DNA of 64,000 nt from Microthyrium microscopicum (Eukaryota; Ascomycota; Dothideomycetes; Microthyriales; Microthyriaceae): NCBI GenBank assembly GCA_010405405.1, contig MU004232.1, positions 2,313,481-2,377,480 of the forward strand. The letters run 5' to 3'. Every line of letters begins with the position of its first letter. The stretch's first letter is position 1. The translations under genes and the position numbers were made by a program. The notes beneath the pieces are model-generated. The model was not told the DNA's origin, ran no database searches, and worked only from the letters and a program-made list of their open reading frames with translations. Positions 1-10,226 of the stretch are shown here, one piece after another.

Positions 1-1190
1 AACGCCCTATGACCAGTAACAAGCCCGAAAAGTATATAAGTAAGCAGCAGGCCCCAGCCTCTCGTCAGTCGTCCAAATTCTCACTTTCATCCTCCTCTCA
101 ATCTTCTTCTTCCATCTCCTCGTCCATCCACCGCAACACAACATCCATTCTTACATCTTTGTTCCATCCTTAGGCGTATCTTTCAGAGTCATTCTATCGC
201 CTCTGGCACTTTTCGAGAAGAAAGTAAGTCGTTCTGACAGCTTCCCGCTCCGAAATCCATTTCTCACATCAGTTTTTCACTGTACATCCATCAAAACACA
301 TGAATATCCTCATTGCTTTGATCCCCATCACTGTTTATACTTTCCATCATCAATGCTGCTAAGCTCGCCATGCTACGGCTTATTGAAGCTGTCTGCATGT
401 GCAGCTCATTGTCATAGTCGTCATCAATCCCTTGGGCTTTGATTTCTGCTACTCAGCATCCATCAATCAGCACAATCAACACCATTACCCCATTTCCAAA
501 CTACCCCATTATCAATAATGATTTTCATTCTCATCTACGGCAGTACACCGTATGTTATGACTTCTCAGAGCTATTCGCAATGAGTTCCTTGCGTTCTCCG
601 CTGAAACCCTCATTTCACGCTCCACCTCCACCTCCTAAGCACCACCCCGAAGCCATTCCACATCACAAACAAGCTACTTATATACCTATCAGTCCTCAAC
701 AGCAGCTGTTGAGTGACTTTGAGCCAATTGTGGCTCAATCGGGTTGCTTATGGTGGATTTGTTGTTTTGCGAGGCTGCAGTGTTGCCAGTCTACCCCTAT
801 TCCACTCGAGCTTGCATTGCACATACCATTCCTTACTTTGCCAGTCTTATTATTTGTGTATAGACGATGCTAACTTCGCTCTTCTCAGTATTGTTCAACT
901 CAATCATCCTCTTCCTCAACAGGAAGCCCTTGTGGCCTCCTTGCGATCCACCGTGCGGCGTGGACAAGGAGGCCACAAAAACAAAGCTGGGTCTAGAGTG
1001 CGGACATATTCGACGGTTGGTATCTCTCTCGTGTGCTCAACGTGTTGACTGACAGATGCTGTAGATAATAGAGTCACCGTCGATTCGGCGGTGGTATAGA
1101 GCACCCTAATCGTGGAACCAGCCATGGTAAGTGTCACATCGCAGTTTAATTATTGGACAAGTCTAACTTGAACTGCTGGTAGATGCTTTC
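1..1190 (+). other. TATA-led, CT-rich leader-like region without a supported gene
   Basis: A TATA element is followed by CT-rich DNA typical of a fungal 5' leader. Intron-like signals follow: a GTAAGT donor near 224 with a CAG near 288, and a GTAAGT near 1130 with a CTAAC and TAG near 1183. An ATG at 301 opens only a 20-codon hydrophobic ORF, and the longer ORF at 439-873 is Pro/His-rich and looks like nothing I know. It could be the 5' end of a noncoding or decayed transcript. No function can be assigned. Confidence 0.4.
33..39 (+). promoter_or_regulatory. TATA box
   Basis: TATATAA is followed within 30-40 bp by a CT-rich tract, the usual layout of a strong fungal promoter. Similar GTATATAAG elements sit upstream of the two secreted-protein genes in this window. 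No downstream coding gene was resolved. Confidence 0.45.
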
Positions 1191-1211
1191 TGGTATAACA
1201 GTCCCTGGAGA

Positions 1212-1748
1212 TCTGGCTTTCAGTACCTGTGGCATCTGATCCAGAAGTTCGTGTGTTCTGCCTGGTGGTGGAAAAGCCCTTCGATCATATCGACATTGTC
1301 GGTGTGTCGGCTCAATTTCTTAGGCTGGTCCATACCTCCACACCAGCATGGACCAGCTTATCTTTCCGGGACCATGATATCCATGATGGGTCTGGCTTTC
1401 AGTACCTGTGGCATCTGATCCAGAAGTTCGTGTGTTCTGCCTGGTGGTGGAAAAGCCCTTCGATCATATCGACATTGTCGGTGTGTCGGCTCAATTTCTT
1501 AGGCTGGTCCATACCTCCACACCAGCATGGACCAGCTTATCTTTCCGGGACCATGATATCCATGATGGGTCTGGCTTTTAGTACCTATGGCATCTGATCC
1601 AGAAGTTCGTGTGTTCTGCGTGGTGGTAGAAAAGCTCTTCGATCATATCGACATTGTCAGTGTGTCGGCTCAATTTCTTAGGCTAGTCTATACCTCCACA
1701 CCAGCATGGACTAGCTTATCTTTCTGGGACCATGATATCCATGATGGG
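1212..1748. repeat. Tandem repeat, three 179-bp units
   Basis: The block beginning TCTGGCTTT starts at 1212, 1391 and 1570, and its prefix recurs at 1749, giving a period of exactly 179 bp. Units 1 and 2 look nearly identical. Unit 3 differs at about ten sites, nine of which are C-to-T or G-to-A and six of which turn CpA/TpG into TpA. That is the pattern expected of repeat-induced point mutation (RIP). Since 179 is not a multiple of three, the ORF crossing the array changes frame between units and is unlikely to be a repeat protein. Confidence 0.85.
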
Positions 1749-3800
1749 TCTTTCTTTCTGTAAGTTTGACTCTTCTGGAGTTTGAATCCTTCTGCAACTC
1801 ACACTTGATAGACTATGTCTGCCACTTTAGCAAAACAACACGGTGGATCTGGCTGATTGAATACACTAGCCGCATGGCTTTGGATCCGCTCTCCATTCAA
1901 TCTGCAACAGGATGAAACTACTCTGCTAGATGGCAATCCACTCTGAGGTGACAAACCAAGCAGGATTATCTCCGTCGCTGGGCTCTAATTTATCACTCAT
2001 TCCGCCAGACATCGATACTGAAAGCAAGAGACCTTTGTCTTCAGTCGGGTTTCTTACGCCTCTCACCGCCACCTCTCGCCGCACTTCTAGTTCAATCCAT
2101 TGCTTTCGTTAGAGCCAGTGAGAGCTCAATTGGAAAGAGTGAGGAGGATTGACTACGGTTTGGGCTCACTGGATAGCGTCATGGCCAGCTCGTGCTTCTG
2201 ATTCTATTTCAGCTTGGTGGTGTGTCATATCGCCAACTTTTACAATCTCAATTCATCGTCAAGAAACAAACCTACTTCTAATCTTTTGAGTGAGTCTGCT
2301 TCAACAGCGGCCAAATAAACGTTCCTGGCCACTGCACCCTGCCCACACCGGTAGGCCTCGATATTCCCGCCCTTGGGCCCACAAGATTACAATACTAACT
2401 TCGCATTCAGTTAGCCACGTCCGCCGCGTGTACCGTCTCGTTCATTACAGTAATTAACACATCTGTTTTACACAAAACTCGGTCCGCTCGAAGCCCCCTC
2501 TCGCCATATGACTATTCCCGACGCTCACACTTTGTGGCTCTGGCTGCTGTCGAAGCAGATACTCTGGTGGCAACTGCAGCACTAGTTTGGTCTTTATACC
2601 CCCAAATCATCCGCACGGGTCATGTCATGTTCGCGACCTGTTCCAACCATGGCCAGGTAAGTAAATACCAATATGATGCATCATCACATGCACAAACGAT
2701 GGAAATGCTAACTTCATCAAAGCTGGATTCGGGCGCGAGAAGCAACAGAGAAGCGACTTTGGGCTACAGTTTCAGTTTGCCAGTGTTCAATCAGCATTGG
2801 ATCATTATTGCAGAGCTAGATGAGGATGGCATCAAACAAAAACGACAACGACTTTTAGGTGCTGGTGCCGCCGCCACTAATACGCCCTGCCATCAGAACC
2901 CACTAGCTCTCAAATACCACTGGCGGGGGAGTTATGTAGGCTTTGGTCATGGTGCCTGCTGCTTACTGCTTTAAACAGCGTCAAGGATTTTGGTGGAGTG
3001 TGTTTTAGACTCATACCCTGCTTGGTGTTGTGTCGTTCGGATTTGGTCCTGGTGCTAATGGCTGCACATGCCGAGCCGAAAGCACAAGGAGGAGGAGGAG
3101 AGGAGAGCACGAAGAAGTCGCACTTCTACGTAGTTCACTGAGAATCATGAATGCCTCACCAGCATCAAGTCTCGAGCAGATCCCAAACACTACGATCAAA
3201 GAAGTGATTGGCTCCACTGGAGATTGGTTTATATTCAGTTTGGTATTGTGTCATTCAAGTCAAGCATGGCTGAGTAGTGTATAGCACATCAATACAAAGT
3301 TGTGTCTTGAAATAGCTCTGTGTCGTCTGATCGTGACAAACTCCGCCATATATTTCGTAACAGATAACTCAATTTTCATCACTAAATGACGAAAATGGTA
3401 CCATTCGAAAGCTGAAATTCACGAAAATACGCCCATTGTACTTTCCGAAAGAGTAAGGAGCGGGTGGTTGCTCAGGTGAGCTTTCAAGGCTGGAAGGCAC
3501 GAAGGTTGAGCCCACAACACAACACCTTATTTTGTCGCCCACGAACTTCGACTCTTCCTCTTCCCCTCTCTCCAAGCACAACACCAATTGTAAGACTATC
3601 CCCTTCCTTTCATACCCAAATCAATTGGCGTGGAGGAATGTGCCATGCAAGACAGTAGCAGTCACTGTCTAGCATCTACACTATCCCCTCGCCGCTTTGA
3701 TATCACAATTCTAAGCACTTGCGACCCTATCTTCCTCCCATAGACACCCAGAACACACCAAACATGTGTCTCTTTGAGCAATTACTAACATCCCAAAGCA
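1749..3800. other. Gene-poor stretch with one strong intron-like signal
   Basis: No convincing gene was seen. At 2657-2722 there is a textbook intron on the + strand: GTAAGT donor, GCTAAC branch point and AAG end, 66 bp and free of stops in the surrounding frame. The open frame around it (2534-2974) has no early ATG and no recognisable domain. It may be a noncoding spliced transcript or a decayed gene. Confidence 0.35.
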
Positions 3801-3807
3801 GTAAAAA

Positions 3808-4092
3808 ATGGCAGACCTACCAATTGCGATGAGGTACTTGATTCCCGACTACATTGCGTGGGTGATAGTCACCGAGACCGAGCCGGCCGAGGAAGCCCCA
3901 CCACCACCGCCGAGTCCTCCTGCCAACACTGGTGGACGTCGGGGTGCTGTTGGCTTGCCCATCGCCCCTGACTTCACTAGGGTGGAGAGGGCGAGGCTCT
4001 GGTGGCGGCGGGTGAGGTGGGCGGCGGGGAGCAGAGTGGAGAGAGCGGTGGAGAGAGCGGTGGAGAGAGTGAGAGAGCGGGTGCGGCGATAG
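3808..4092 (+). CDS. Possible small protein, unrecognised
   Basis: A 94-codon ORF starts in a good context (AAAAATGG). It encodes a short hydrophobic N-terminal part, a run of five prolines near residue 31, and a very basic tail with an RxVERAVER-type repeat that comes from a purine-rich simple repeat (about 4030-4080). I recognise no family. The repeat-derived tail and small size make a chance ORF quite possible. It converges on the Atp25-like gene, whose stop lies 121 bp away. Confidence 0.3.
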   Translation: MADLPIAMRYLIPDYIAWVIVTETEPAEEAPPPPPSPPANTGGRRGAVGLPIAPDFTRVERARLWWRRVRWAAGSRVERAVERAVERVRERVRR

Positions 4093-4212
4093 TGTATGGT
4101 ATGTTCTACTGGTCGTTATGGAAAGAGAAGACTCTATATAACTCACAGCTGTGGGAAGAGGGTATTGAAATGAGATGTGAATATCGCTAACAAAACGCGC
4201 AGTATTACCCCC

Positions 4213-5160
4213 TTAACCAACCCATTGCGTTCTTTCATCACGCACTTCCTCATCAAAGTCATGCCATTTGATGCCTTCCTTTTCCTCCCGAATCATCTGC
4301 CGTTTGAGGCGAGCACTCCAGTACTGCTCTAGACTCAAGTCCTCTCTCTTCCCTTCTGTCATCAATTGTAGCACAATCTGCACATCATTTGATGACTCCC
4401 CAAAGCCCACGAATCCCTGTTGCACTGGCTCGTCTCTTGAAGTACCATCCGCTGACTTGACACCAGGAATACTGACACAAACCCAACCGGTACGTATCCC
4501 ATCATCCATATCAGGCGTTTCTGCCGAGCCCACATGCGCCATAATTCTCAATTTCTTTGCCCGTCTTCTCAACTTGAGCTTCAACTCTCCCCTACCCAAC
4601 AATCCATCCGCTCTGGGCCGCAGCTTATGCTGGCTACGCAACCATCTACACGCACGATCGGCTGACACATGTAGATGTTTTTCACCCCGCGCAGTGCCAA
4701 AAGCCATGATGACGTTGGAGCCGAGGGCAGCTGGCGGGTCCAGTTGTCTGAGGTCCACCAACGTTAGGTAATCCATCCCAAGATCTGTCGAGATGTATTC
4801 TAACAATGGCTCTAGTAATGGCGGCGGGTCTTGTGGAAGAGTCGGTATTTGTTGCCTGGCCACTACGTGGTCGGGCTGTTCAGGTTTCGTCGTGGTAAGT
4901 TGATCCTGCAAGTACCATGGAATGGATGGTGCTGTTTGTGCTGTTGTGGCTGGTTTTGATACCTGGATTTCCTCGACAATGTCTGTTCCCAGGTCTTCAA
5001 GTCGTTGCAATGGATCCTGGAATTGGTTTTTCACTGGTTCCTGGCTCTTTTGGCGATATGCTGGACGCGCTCTTGGATACCATGCTGGGCTGGTACTTGA
5101 GATAAAGCGCTGTTGCCGGAAGTTTCGACATATACTTCTTACTGGACCCGAAAAGGACAT
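4213..5160 (-). CDS. Mitochondrial RsfS-like protein (N-terminal half of Atp25)
   Basis: A 315-aa protein starts with an Arg/Ser-rich presequence suited to mitochondrial import. The region from about residue 115 to 215 matches the ribosomal silencing factor (RsfS/Iojap) fold found in fungal Atp25: an LGMDYLTLVDLRQLDPP segment, then GTARGEKHLHVSADR, then an Arg/Lys-rich LKLKLRRRAKK stretch. RsfS proteins bind the large ribosomal subunit. In budding yeast Atp25 is a composite precursor of over 600 aa, cleaved into an RsfS-like half and a half that stabilises the OLI1 (ATP9) mRNA. Here the frame stops about 100 residues after the RsfS domain, and I see no second half nearby. It is divergent from the Nmd3 gene, with about 355 bp shared upstream. 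Confidence 0.8.
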   Translation of the reverse strand: MSFSGPVRSICRNFRQQRFISSTSPAWYPRARPAYRQKSQEPVKNQFQDPLQRLEDLGTDIVEEIQVSKPATTAQTAPSIPWYLQDQLTTTKPEQPDHVVARQQIPTLPQDPPPLLEPLLEYISTDLGMDYLTLVDLRQLDPPAALGSNVIMAFGTARGEKHLHVSADRACRWLRSQHKLRPRADGLLGRGELKLKLRRRAKKLRIMAHVGSAETPDMDDGIRTGWVCVSIPGVKSADGTSRDEPVQQGFVGFGESSNDVQIVLQLMTEGKREDLSLEQYWSARLKRQMIREEKEGIKWHDFDEEVRDERTQWVG

Positions 5161-5516
5161 TTCTCCGGATGACAGTGGTTGGTAATGGTTGATACTATCA
5201 ACTCTTCTGGCAATGATGACAGCTGCAACTAGCCTGCAAGAGACAGGAGGTTAAAAAAAGTTCCAAAACCCCGGTTGCACTAGCCACCGCTAAAAGTCAG
5301 CACCAGCCACAGCAGCAACAGCAGCCACAACGCCAGCAATGCACCTGCCCCTCATCACCTCTGGTTCTTTCCATATTTTTTATTTTGGATTTCAAAGCTA
5401 ACTTCGCTCTTTCCAGTATTCAGTATCGCCAATCCCCTCTTTCCCTCTCCCACTTCTCTCTACCCTCTGTAAAACACCATTCGCCCACCCATTTTTTGTA
5501 ACAACAACTTCTCATC

Positions 5517-7037
5517 ATGGAAATCGACTCGGGCGTCATCGCCATCCCGGCCGCGCAGGCCAACACCATCGCCACCATCCTTTGCTGCAATTGCGGCGTC
5601 CCAATCGACGGGCAAACCGCCGCGGGGGCACTCTGTACTGAGTGCCTCAAACTCACCGTAGACGCTTCTCAAGGCATCCAGAGGGAGGTGATCCTCCACA
5701 CATGTGGGGATTGCGACCGATGGCATGCGCCGCCTACGTCGTGGTTGGTTTGCCAGCCAGAGTCAAGAGAACTGCTTGCTCTGTGCCTAAAGAGGCTGAA
5801 AGGTCTTTCCAAAGTCAGAATCATCGATGCATCATTTATCTGGACCGAACCCCATTCCCGCCGTATCAAAGTCAAAATCACAGTCCAACAAGAGGCTTTT
5901 CAAGACACTATCGTCCAGCAATCCTTCGAAGTCGAATACATCGTCCACAACCAACAATGCACCGATTGCAAAAAATCATACACACATCACACATGGCGCG
6001 CATGCGTCCAAGTCCGACAAAAAGTGCCACATAAGCGTACCTTTCTCTATCTTGAACAACTCATCCTCAAGCATGGAGCTCATTCAGACACTATCAACAT
6101 CAAGGAAGTTCATGATGGCATTGACTTCTACTTCGCCCATCGAAATCAGGCTGAAAAATTCACCGATTTCCTATCATCTGTCACACCAGTCATCACCAAG
6201 AAGAGTCAAGAATTGATCTCTCACGATGTACACACCTCCACGAAACAGTACAAATTCACCTTTTCCGCAGAAATTGTACCAATCTGCAAAGACGACCTAG
6301 TCGCACTACCTATCAAGCTCGCTAAATCAGCCGGCAATATCTCTCCACTTGTGCTCTGCTACCGCATCGGCACTTCCGTTAACGTCATGGACCCGACTAC
6401 TCTACAAACCGCCGAAATCTCATCCAAGCAATTCTGGCACACACCTTTCATGCCACTAGCAGACGTCCAAGAGCTTCAGGAATTCATTGTTCTCGACATC
6501 GAGCCAATTGGCGTATCAAAAGGCCACTCTGTCCTAGCCGATGCCACCATTTCACCTGCCTCTGACTTCAACAAAACTTACACCGTCCGCACCCATCTCG
6601 GTGCCGTTCTTCATCCAGGCGATTCTGCACTCGGCTTCCATCTCAGCGGTAGCAACTTCAACAACCCACAATTCGAAGCCCTCGAGCTGAGTAGACAATA
6701 CGCCTCCACCATTCCCGATGTTGTTCTCGTCAAGAAACACTATCAACGCAGCCAGAAGAAACGCAAGAACCGAACCTGGCGTCTTAAGCGCCTCGCTCAG
6801 GAAGAAAGTGATATGGCGCCTCGCAAACAAGAACAAGAGAAACTTGAGCGTGATTATGAGATGTTCTTACGTGATGTCGAAGAAGATACTGAGTTACGTG
6901 CCGGTCTCAATCTCTACAAGCAGCAGAGACAGCAGGATGAGATGGATCTCGAGAGCTCGATGGGCGATGATGAAGGATTGAAGGTACCATTGGAGGAGTT
7001 GATGGACGAGTTTGACGAAATGACTATCAAAGAATAG
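5517..7037 (+). CDS. NMD3: Nmd3, 60S ribosomal subunit export adaptor
   Basis: An intronless 506-aa protein of the usual Nmd3 length. Nmd3 binds the nearly mature 60S subunit and links it to Crm1 for export from the nucleus. The N-terminal zinc-binding cysteines are visible: C23-x2-C26, C40-x2-C43, C63-x2-C66, and a later CxxC plus Cys in CTDCKKSYTHHTWRAC. The beta-rich eIF5A-like and SH3-like domains follow. A basic stretch near residue 410 (KKRKNRTWRLKR) fits the nuclear localisation signal. The acidic, Leu-rich C-terminus (LKVPLEELMDEFDEM) fits a nuclear export signal. Base use shifts from C/A-rich to G-rich around 6845, near the end of the gene. Confidence 0.95.
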   Translation: MEIDSGVIAIPAAQANTIATILCCNCGVPIDGQTAAGALCTECLKLTVDASQGIQREVILHTCGDCDRWHAPPTSWLVCQPESRELLALCLKRLKGLSKVRIIDASFIWTEPHSRRIKVKITVQQEAFQDTIVQQSFEVEYIVHNQQCTDCKKSYTHHTWRACVQVRQKVPHKRTFLYLEQLILKHGAHSDTINIKEVHDGIDFYFAHRNQAEKFTDFLSSVTPVITKKSQELISHDVHTSTKQYKFTFSAEIVPICKDDLVALPIKLAKSAGNISPLVLCYRIGTSVNVMDPTTLQTAEISSKQFWHTPFMPLADVQELQEFIVLDIEPIGVSKGHSVLADATISPASDFNKTYTVRTHLGAVLHPGDSALGFHLSGSNFNNPQFEALELSRQYASTIPDVVLVKKHYQRSQKKRKNRTWRLKRLAQEESDMAPRKQEQEKLERDYEMFLRDVEEDTELRAGLNLYKQQRQQDEMDLESSMGDDEGLKVPLEELMDEFDEMTIKE

Positions 7038-7338
7038 TCGGGATTTGTTATTTTTGTACGATTATGCATTCAAAAAGGGGATCACGGATTAAGCATCATT
7101 ATGCATTAGGATTGCGAAATATCATTTCTGGCAGCATGCCAGCCTATCATCTACATTCTTTACGTTCCATATTCACTGTGCATTATACTTTTATTTTTGG
7201 AACGAAACCTTTTTCATTAGATGTTTTCTGGCTTGAAGGCCTTTTCTATCTTCTATAGCTTGCAGGCTACTTGTCTTTCTCCTCATCTCCCACCTCTCTT
7301 CCCTCCTACAGCCCTTACTTACCACACCCTATGGCCCC

Positions 7339-7506
7339 CTACTCACCGTTTAACCGCCACTTTCCGCAACGAGCAGCCTTGACGGCACGTTCTTCGTTGC
7401 GGCGAGTGGTTGAGCCCTTGATGTAAGCTTTTGCTTCGCGGCGTTTGCGGTCGCGAGTGATGATGAGGCTTTTGATTTGGCGGCCGGTTAGCTCGCTGTT
7501 GGCCAT
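7339..7506 (-). CDS. Possible small basic protein or exon, unrecognised
   Basis: A 55-codon open frame begins MANSELTGRQIKSL and is rich in Arg/Lys/Glu. The frame also extends upstream to 7653 through a low-complexity Thr/Pro/Asn stretch, so the ATG at 7506 is only my preference. A GTGAGT next to the apparent stop suggests the last exon may lie further left, towards 7290. The character resembles a small organellar ribosomal protein, but I cannot place it. It converges on Nmd3. Confidence 0.3.
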   Translation of the reverse strand: MANSELTGRQIKSLIITRDRKRREAKAYIKGSTTRRNEERAVKAARCGKWRLNGE

Positions 7507-7539
7507 GAGGCAGCTAAGGCATGAAGCGCTGTTGGCTGG

Positions 7540-8328
7540 CAGTGGATTGGTTGAAGGTTGGCTGGTAGGTTTGTGTGTTTGGCTGTTTAGGTGCTTGGGG
7601 TTGGTTGTGTTGGATTGTTGGGTTGTTTTGTGCGAGTGGTGGATGAGATGCATGGTTTGGGGATGTGAGGAGGGGTGTTATGTGTATTCTGGGCATGGTA
7701 ATAGTGTTTTTGTTTGGGGATGAGGAAAGAAATGGTGAGAGAGGGAGGCAATGGGAGTATAGGGGTTGTTGGGGGACGATGGTTTTGGTGGTGAGAAGTA
7801 TGGTATGGTCACTGAAGTTTATTTGGAGAACAAGGCAGTATTTCTGTAATATTCGAACATGAAAGAATCTGTCACTGAATTCTATCTTAATGATTTTGCG
7901 ATTTGGTATGGATCAGATGCCATTGTACAATTGATGAGTAGTATGTCAGAGACTAGCCTGAGTAGAGCCAGGCTGGTATACAGTCGCCAAATATGGAATA
8001 GACTACCAGGTAGAAATTTGATAGTTCTCTATTACTTAAATGAGTCTAAGCTGCTACAGAGTTTTTCTTAAGAATATAATGGGCTATTACTGCTCTTTTT
8101 CGTAAAGACATTTGGGTACTATGTACCAATACATCCTATGTTTGAATATTTACCTCCTGATTAGGCTCAGTCTATTTCATATTCTCTAAACAAGGAACCC
8201 TTTCAATCCGTAATAAATCTGGCCAGACATTTTTATAGGAACACAGGAACCTCCTATATGACCTTTTGCTACATCCTGTTGATTACCCCCTAAACTTTCA
8301 TTAGGCTTTGGCCCAAAACTAACAAAGC
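7540..8328. other. Intergenic, no supported gene
   Basis: G/T-rich DNA to about 7800 is followed by AT-rich DNA. The ORFs are short and frame-scattered. I see no repeat, RNA gene or recognisable coding region. Confidence 0.5.
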
Positions 8329-9531
8329 CTACCACGCACAGCCACCATACGAGACATACGATGGACGCTCACAATGAAGATTCTTAGTAGCAGCGGTACA
8401 GGGCTGTAGGAATCTCGCCTCATTCATCTGCAATCTCTCTTCCAGCACTTCCTCCTCCTGAAGTCGTTTATTCTTCTCTAGGATGGCTTTGAACTCTGCA
8501 AAATAAGCCTTCGTCTGATCAATCGCTTCCACAGCTTGCTCTCCCACTATCTCAACAACTTTCTCTGGTTCCGGGCTACTCGTCCTAGACCGATCAGGTG
8601 TTTCACTCCATTCACTATTATGAGCAGAGTCAGTCGCGTCCCATCGCGTCTTTCGTCTTCGTAGTGCCAAATCATCCACTATACATTTGCGTCGCTGTTC
8701 TTTGAGATGTGCAAAATGCTCACTGACCAACTCATCGCGCAAATCACGTTGCAAACGGGCTTTCCCGGCAGCTCGTTCGGCTAAGAAGGAATCTCGCCAG
8801 TTACACACGCGATCGAGATCATCAAGGCTGTGATCATCCGAGGTGATGCGTCTGCGCTTAGATGTGAACGAGCTGTGGATGCGTTTGATGGTAGAACGGA
8901 GGGTATCTGTTATGTGCCGAACGGGGATAATGTGAGAGAGAAGGACAACTATGGAGGATATGATCGGGATTGGAGTCGCGTCAAGGATGAATATTGCAGT
9001 GGATGTAATAGGAGCAAGGATCCACTGCCAGTTGGTCGGAATCCAGACAATGTCTTTTGGAGATGATGGGGAGTTGTTTGAGGCTTGGGGGCGTGATGAA
9101 GTGGTTACGGTCCAGTCAGTGTCGGTATCATCATCGCTTGTTGGTGGTGAAGATTCTTTGAAAGGGTTCCTGGAGAATAAAGACGACTTCACAAGGGGCT
9201 CTTGAGCTAAAGTCGGCAACTTCGACTCCGAGCTGTTGGAACGAGCATTTTTGGCAGATTTTGCTTGAAGACGTTCAGTATGCTTGAGCCATGCTAAACC
9301 AAGAACTCCAACAACTGCTACACCAGCGACGACTTTGCCTTTAGAAGCCAGTAACTTGTCTATAAGGCTAGGAGAAGGCAGAGCTTTGGGTGCGCAAGGA
9401 AATGCGCATTGAGATGGGCGAAGCCGCCAGTTAGCCAAGTTCACTGAAGTAGTACACGGCTTCCGCATAGATGTAAGCTGAGATAGCTGCACAAATGGTG
9501 TTGAAGGCATAGTGATGGCGGTTCGTATCAC
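8329..9531 (-). CDS. Putative mitochondrial membrane protein, unrecognised
   Basis: A 400-aa single-exon protein. The N-terminal 45 residues are Arg/Ser/Thr-rich and nearly free of acidic residues, as in a mitochondrial presequence. A hydrophobic segment (VVAGVAVVGVLGLAWL) follows near residue 70. A longer hydrophobic hairpin lies near 175-210 (APITSTAIFILDATP then IISSIVVLLSHIIPV). The C-terminal half is charged, with a predicted coiled coil around FAEFKAILEKNKRLQEEEVL. A second Met at residue 8 is an alternative start. No family is recognised. Base use switches from C-rich to G-rich on the + strand near 8825, inside the gene. Confidence 0.7.
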   Translation of the reverse strand: MIRTAITMPSTPFVQLSQLTSMRKPCTTSVNLANWRLRPSQCAFPCAPKALPSPSLIDKLLASKGKVVAGVAVVGVLGLAWLKHTERLQAKSAKNARSNSSESKLPTLAQEPLVKSSLFSRNPFKESSPPTSDDDTDTDWTVTTSSRPQASNNSPSSPKDIVWIPTNWQWILAPITSTAIFILDATPIPIISSIVVLLSHIIPVRHITDTLRSTIKRIHSSFTSKRRRITSDDHSLDDLDRVCNWRDSFLAERAAGKARLQRDLRDELVSEHFAHLKEQRRKCIVDDLALRRRKTRWDATDSAHNSEWSETPDRSRTSSPEPEKVVEIVGEQAVEAIDQTKAYFAEFKAILEKNKRLQEEEVLEERLQMNEARFLQPCTAATKNLHCERPSYVSYGGCAW

Positions 9532-9854
9532 AGTCTAGTTTTTGCAGTGTCAACTTTTTGTACTCTAGTCAACTCGCTGAGCTATTCTGACAGATATCCA
9601 TGAGGTAGGTATAGAATGGGAACAATGTTATTGTGTTGCAGAAATTCAAACACATTGAAAGGTAATAACGCTGCTAAGAATACAAAGAATTCACATGGTT
9701 ATCAAGTTGAAAGTGGTTGTTTGGAAATAAAGAAACTTCTATTAAGATAAGAATAGAGTCGGTGCAACAGGCACCAGTTTTCAAGATCTCTACCTTCTAT
9801 TTGTTTTGTGTTTTGCCTCTTTATAGTTCGGGCAGAACTCATCCTTGAATTGAC

Positions 9855-10226
9855 TCAGTTGGCTCTGTGAGCTCTCTGAGGACGCTGAACATCCCGCACC
9901 CGATCATTGACGAAAATGTTCGAGAGCCGTTCGAGTCGCTCTGCGTCCTGTTTGGAGTAGGCTTTGGGGATTTCAGGGGCAAACATCTGCTTCTTCTTGG
10001 TCTGAAGCTCGATAGCTCGAGCTTCAACGTCGATGTGCTTTCTGGGCCGGATGCAGCTCCAGAAGACCACGCCGATGATTGCTACAATAGCGAAGGCCAC
10101 TATGATCCAGATCGGCGTCATAATGGCCTTGGGAATTGGTGGGTCGGTTGAACCGGTCTGAGCTGTGGCTGAAATGTTAGCCATGTGCTCGGTGGTGTCA
10201 AAGCCACTTACTGTGAAGTTATACAT
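9855..10226 (-). CDS. Small single-pass membrane protein, unrecognised
   Basis: From the preferred start (MYNFTVSGFD) the product is 123 aa: a short Thr/Ser-rich N-terminal part with NxS/T sites, one strong transmembrane segment (IWIIVAFAIVAIIGVVFWSC), then a basic stretch and a charged tail of about 60 residues. The frame is open up to 10385, but that extension looks like leader. No signal peptide is seen, so it is probably a type III or tail-out single-pass protein. It has the same strand and general plan as the gene at 12862-13302. Confidence 0.55.
   Translation of the reverse strand: MYNFTVSGFDTTEHMANISATAQTGSTDPPIPKAIMTPIWIIVAFAIVAIIGVVFWSCIRPRKHIDVEARAIELQTKKKQMFAPEIPKAYSKQDAERLERLSNIFVNDRVRDVQRPQRAHRAN

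Noticed and set aside
1229-1597. 122-codon ORF across the 179-bp repeats
   Set aside because: The repeat length is not a multiple of three, so the frame is not kept from unit to unit.
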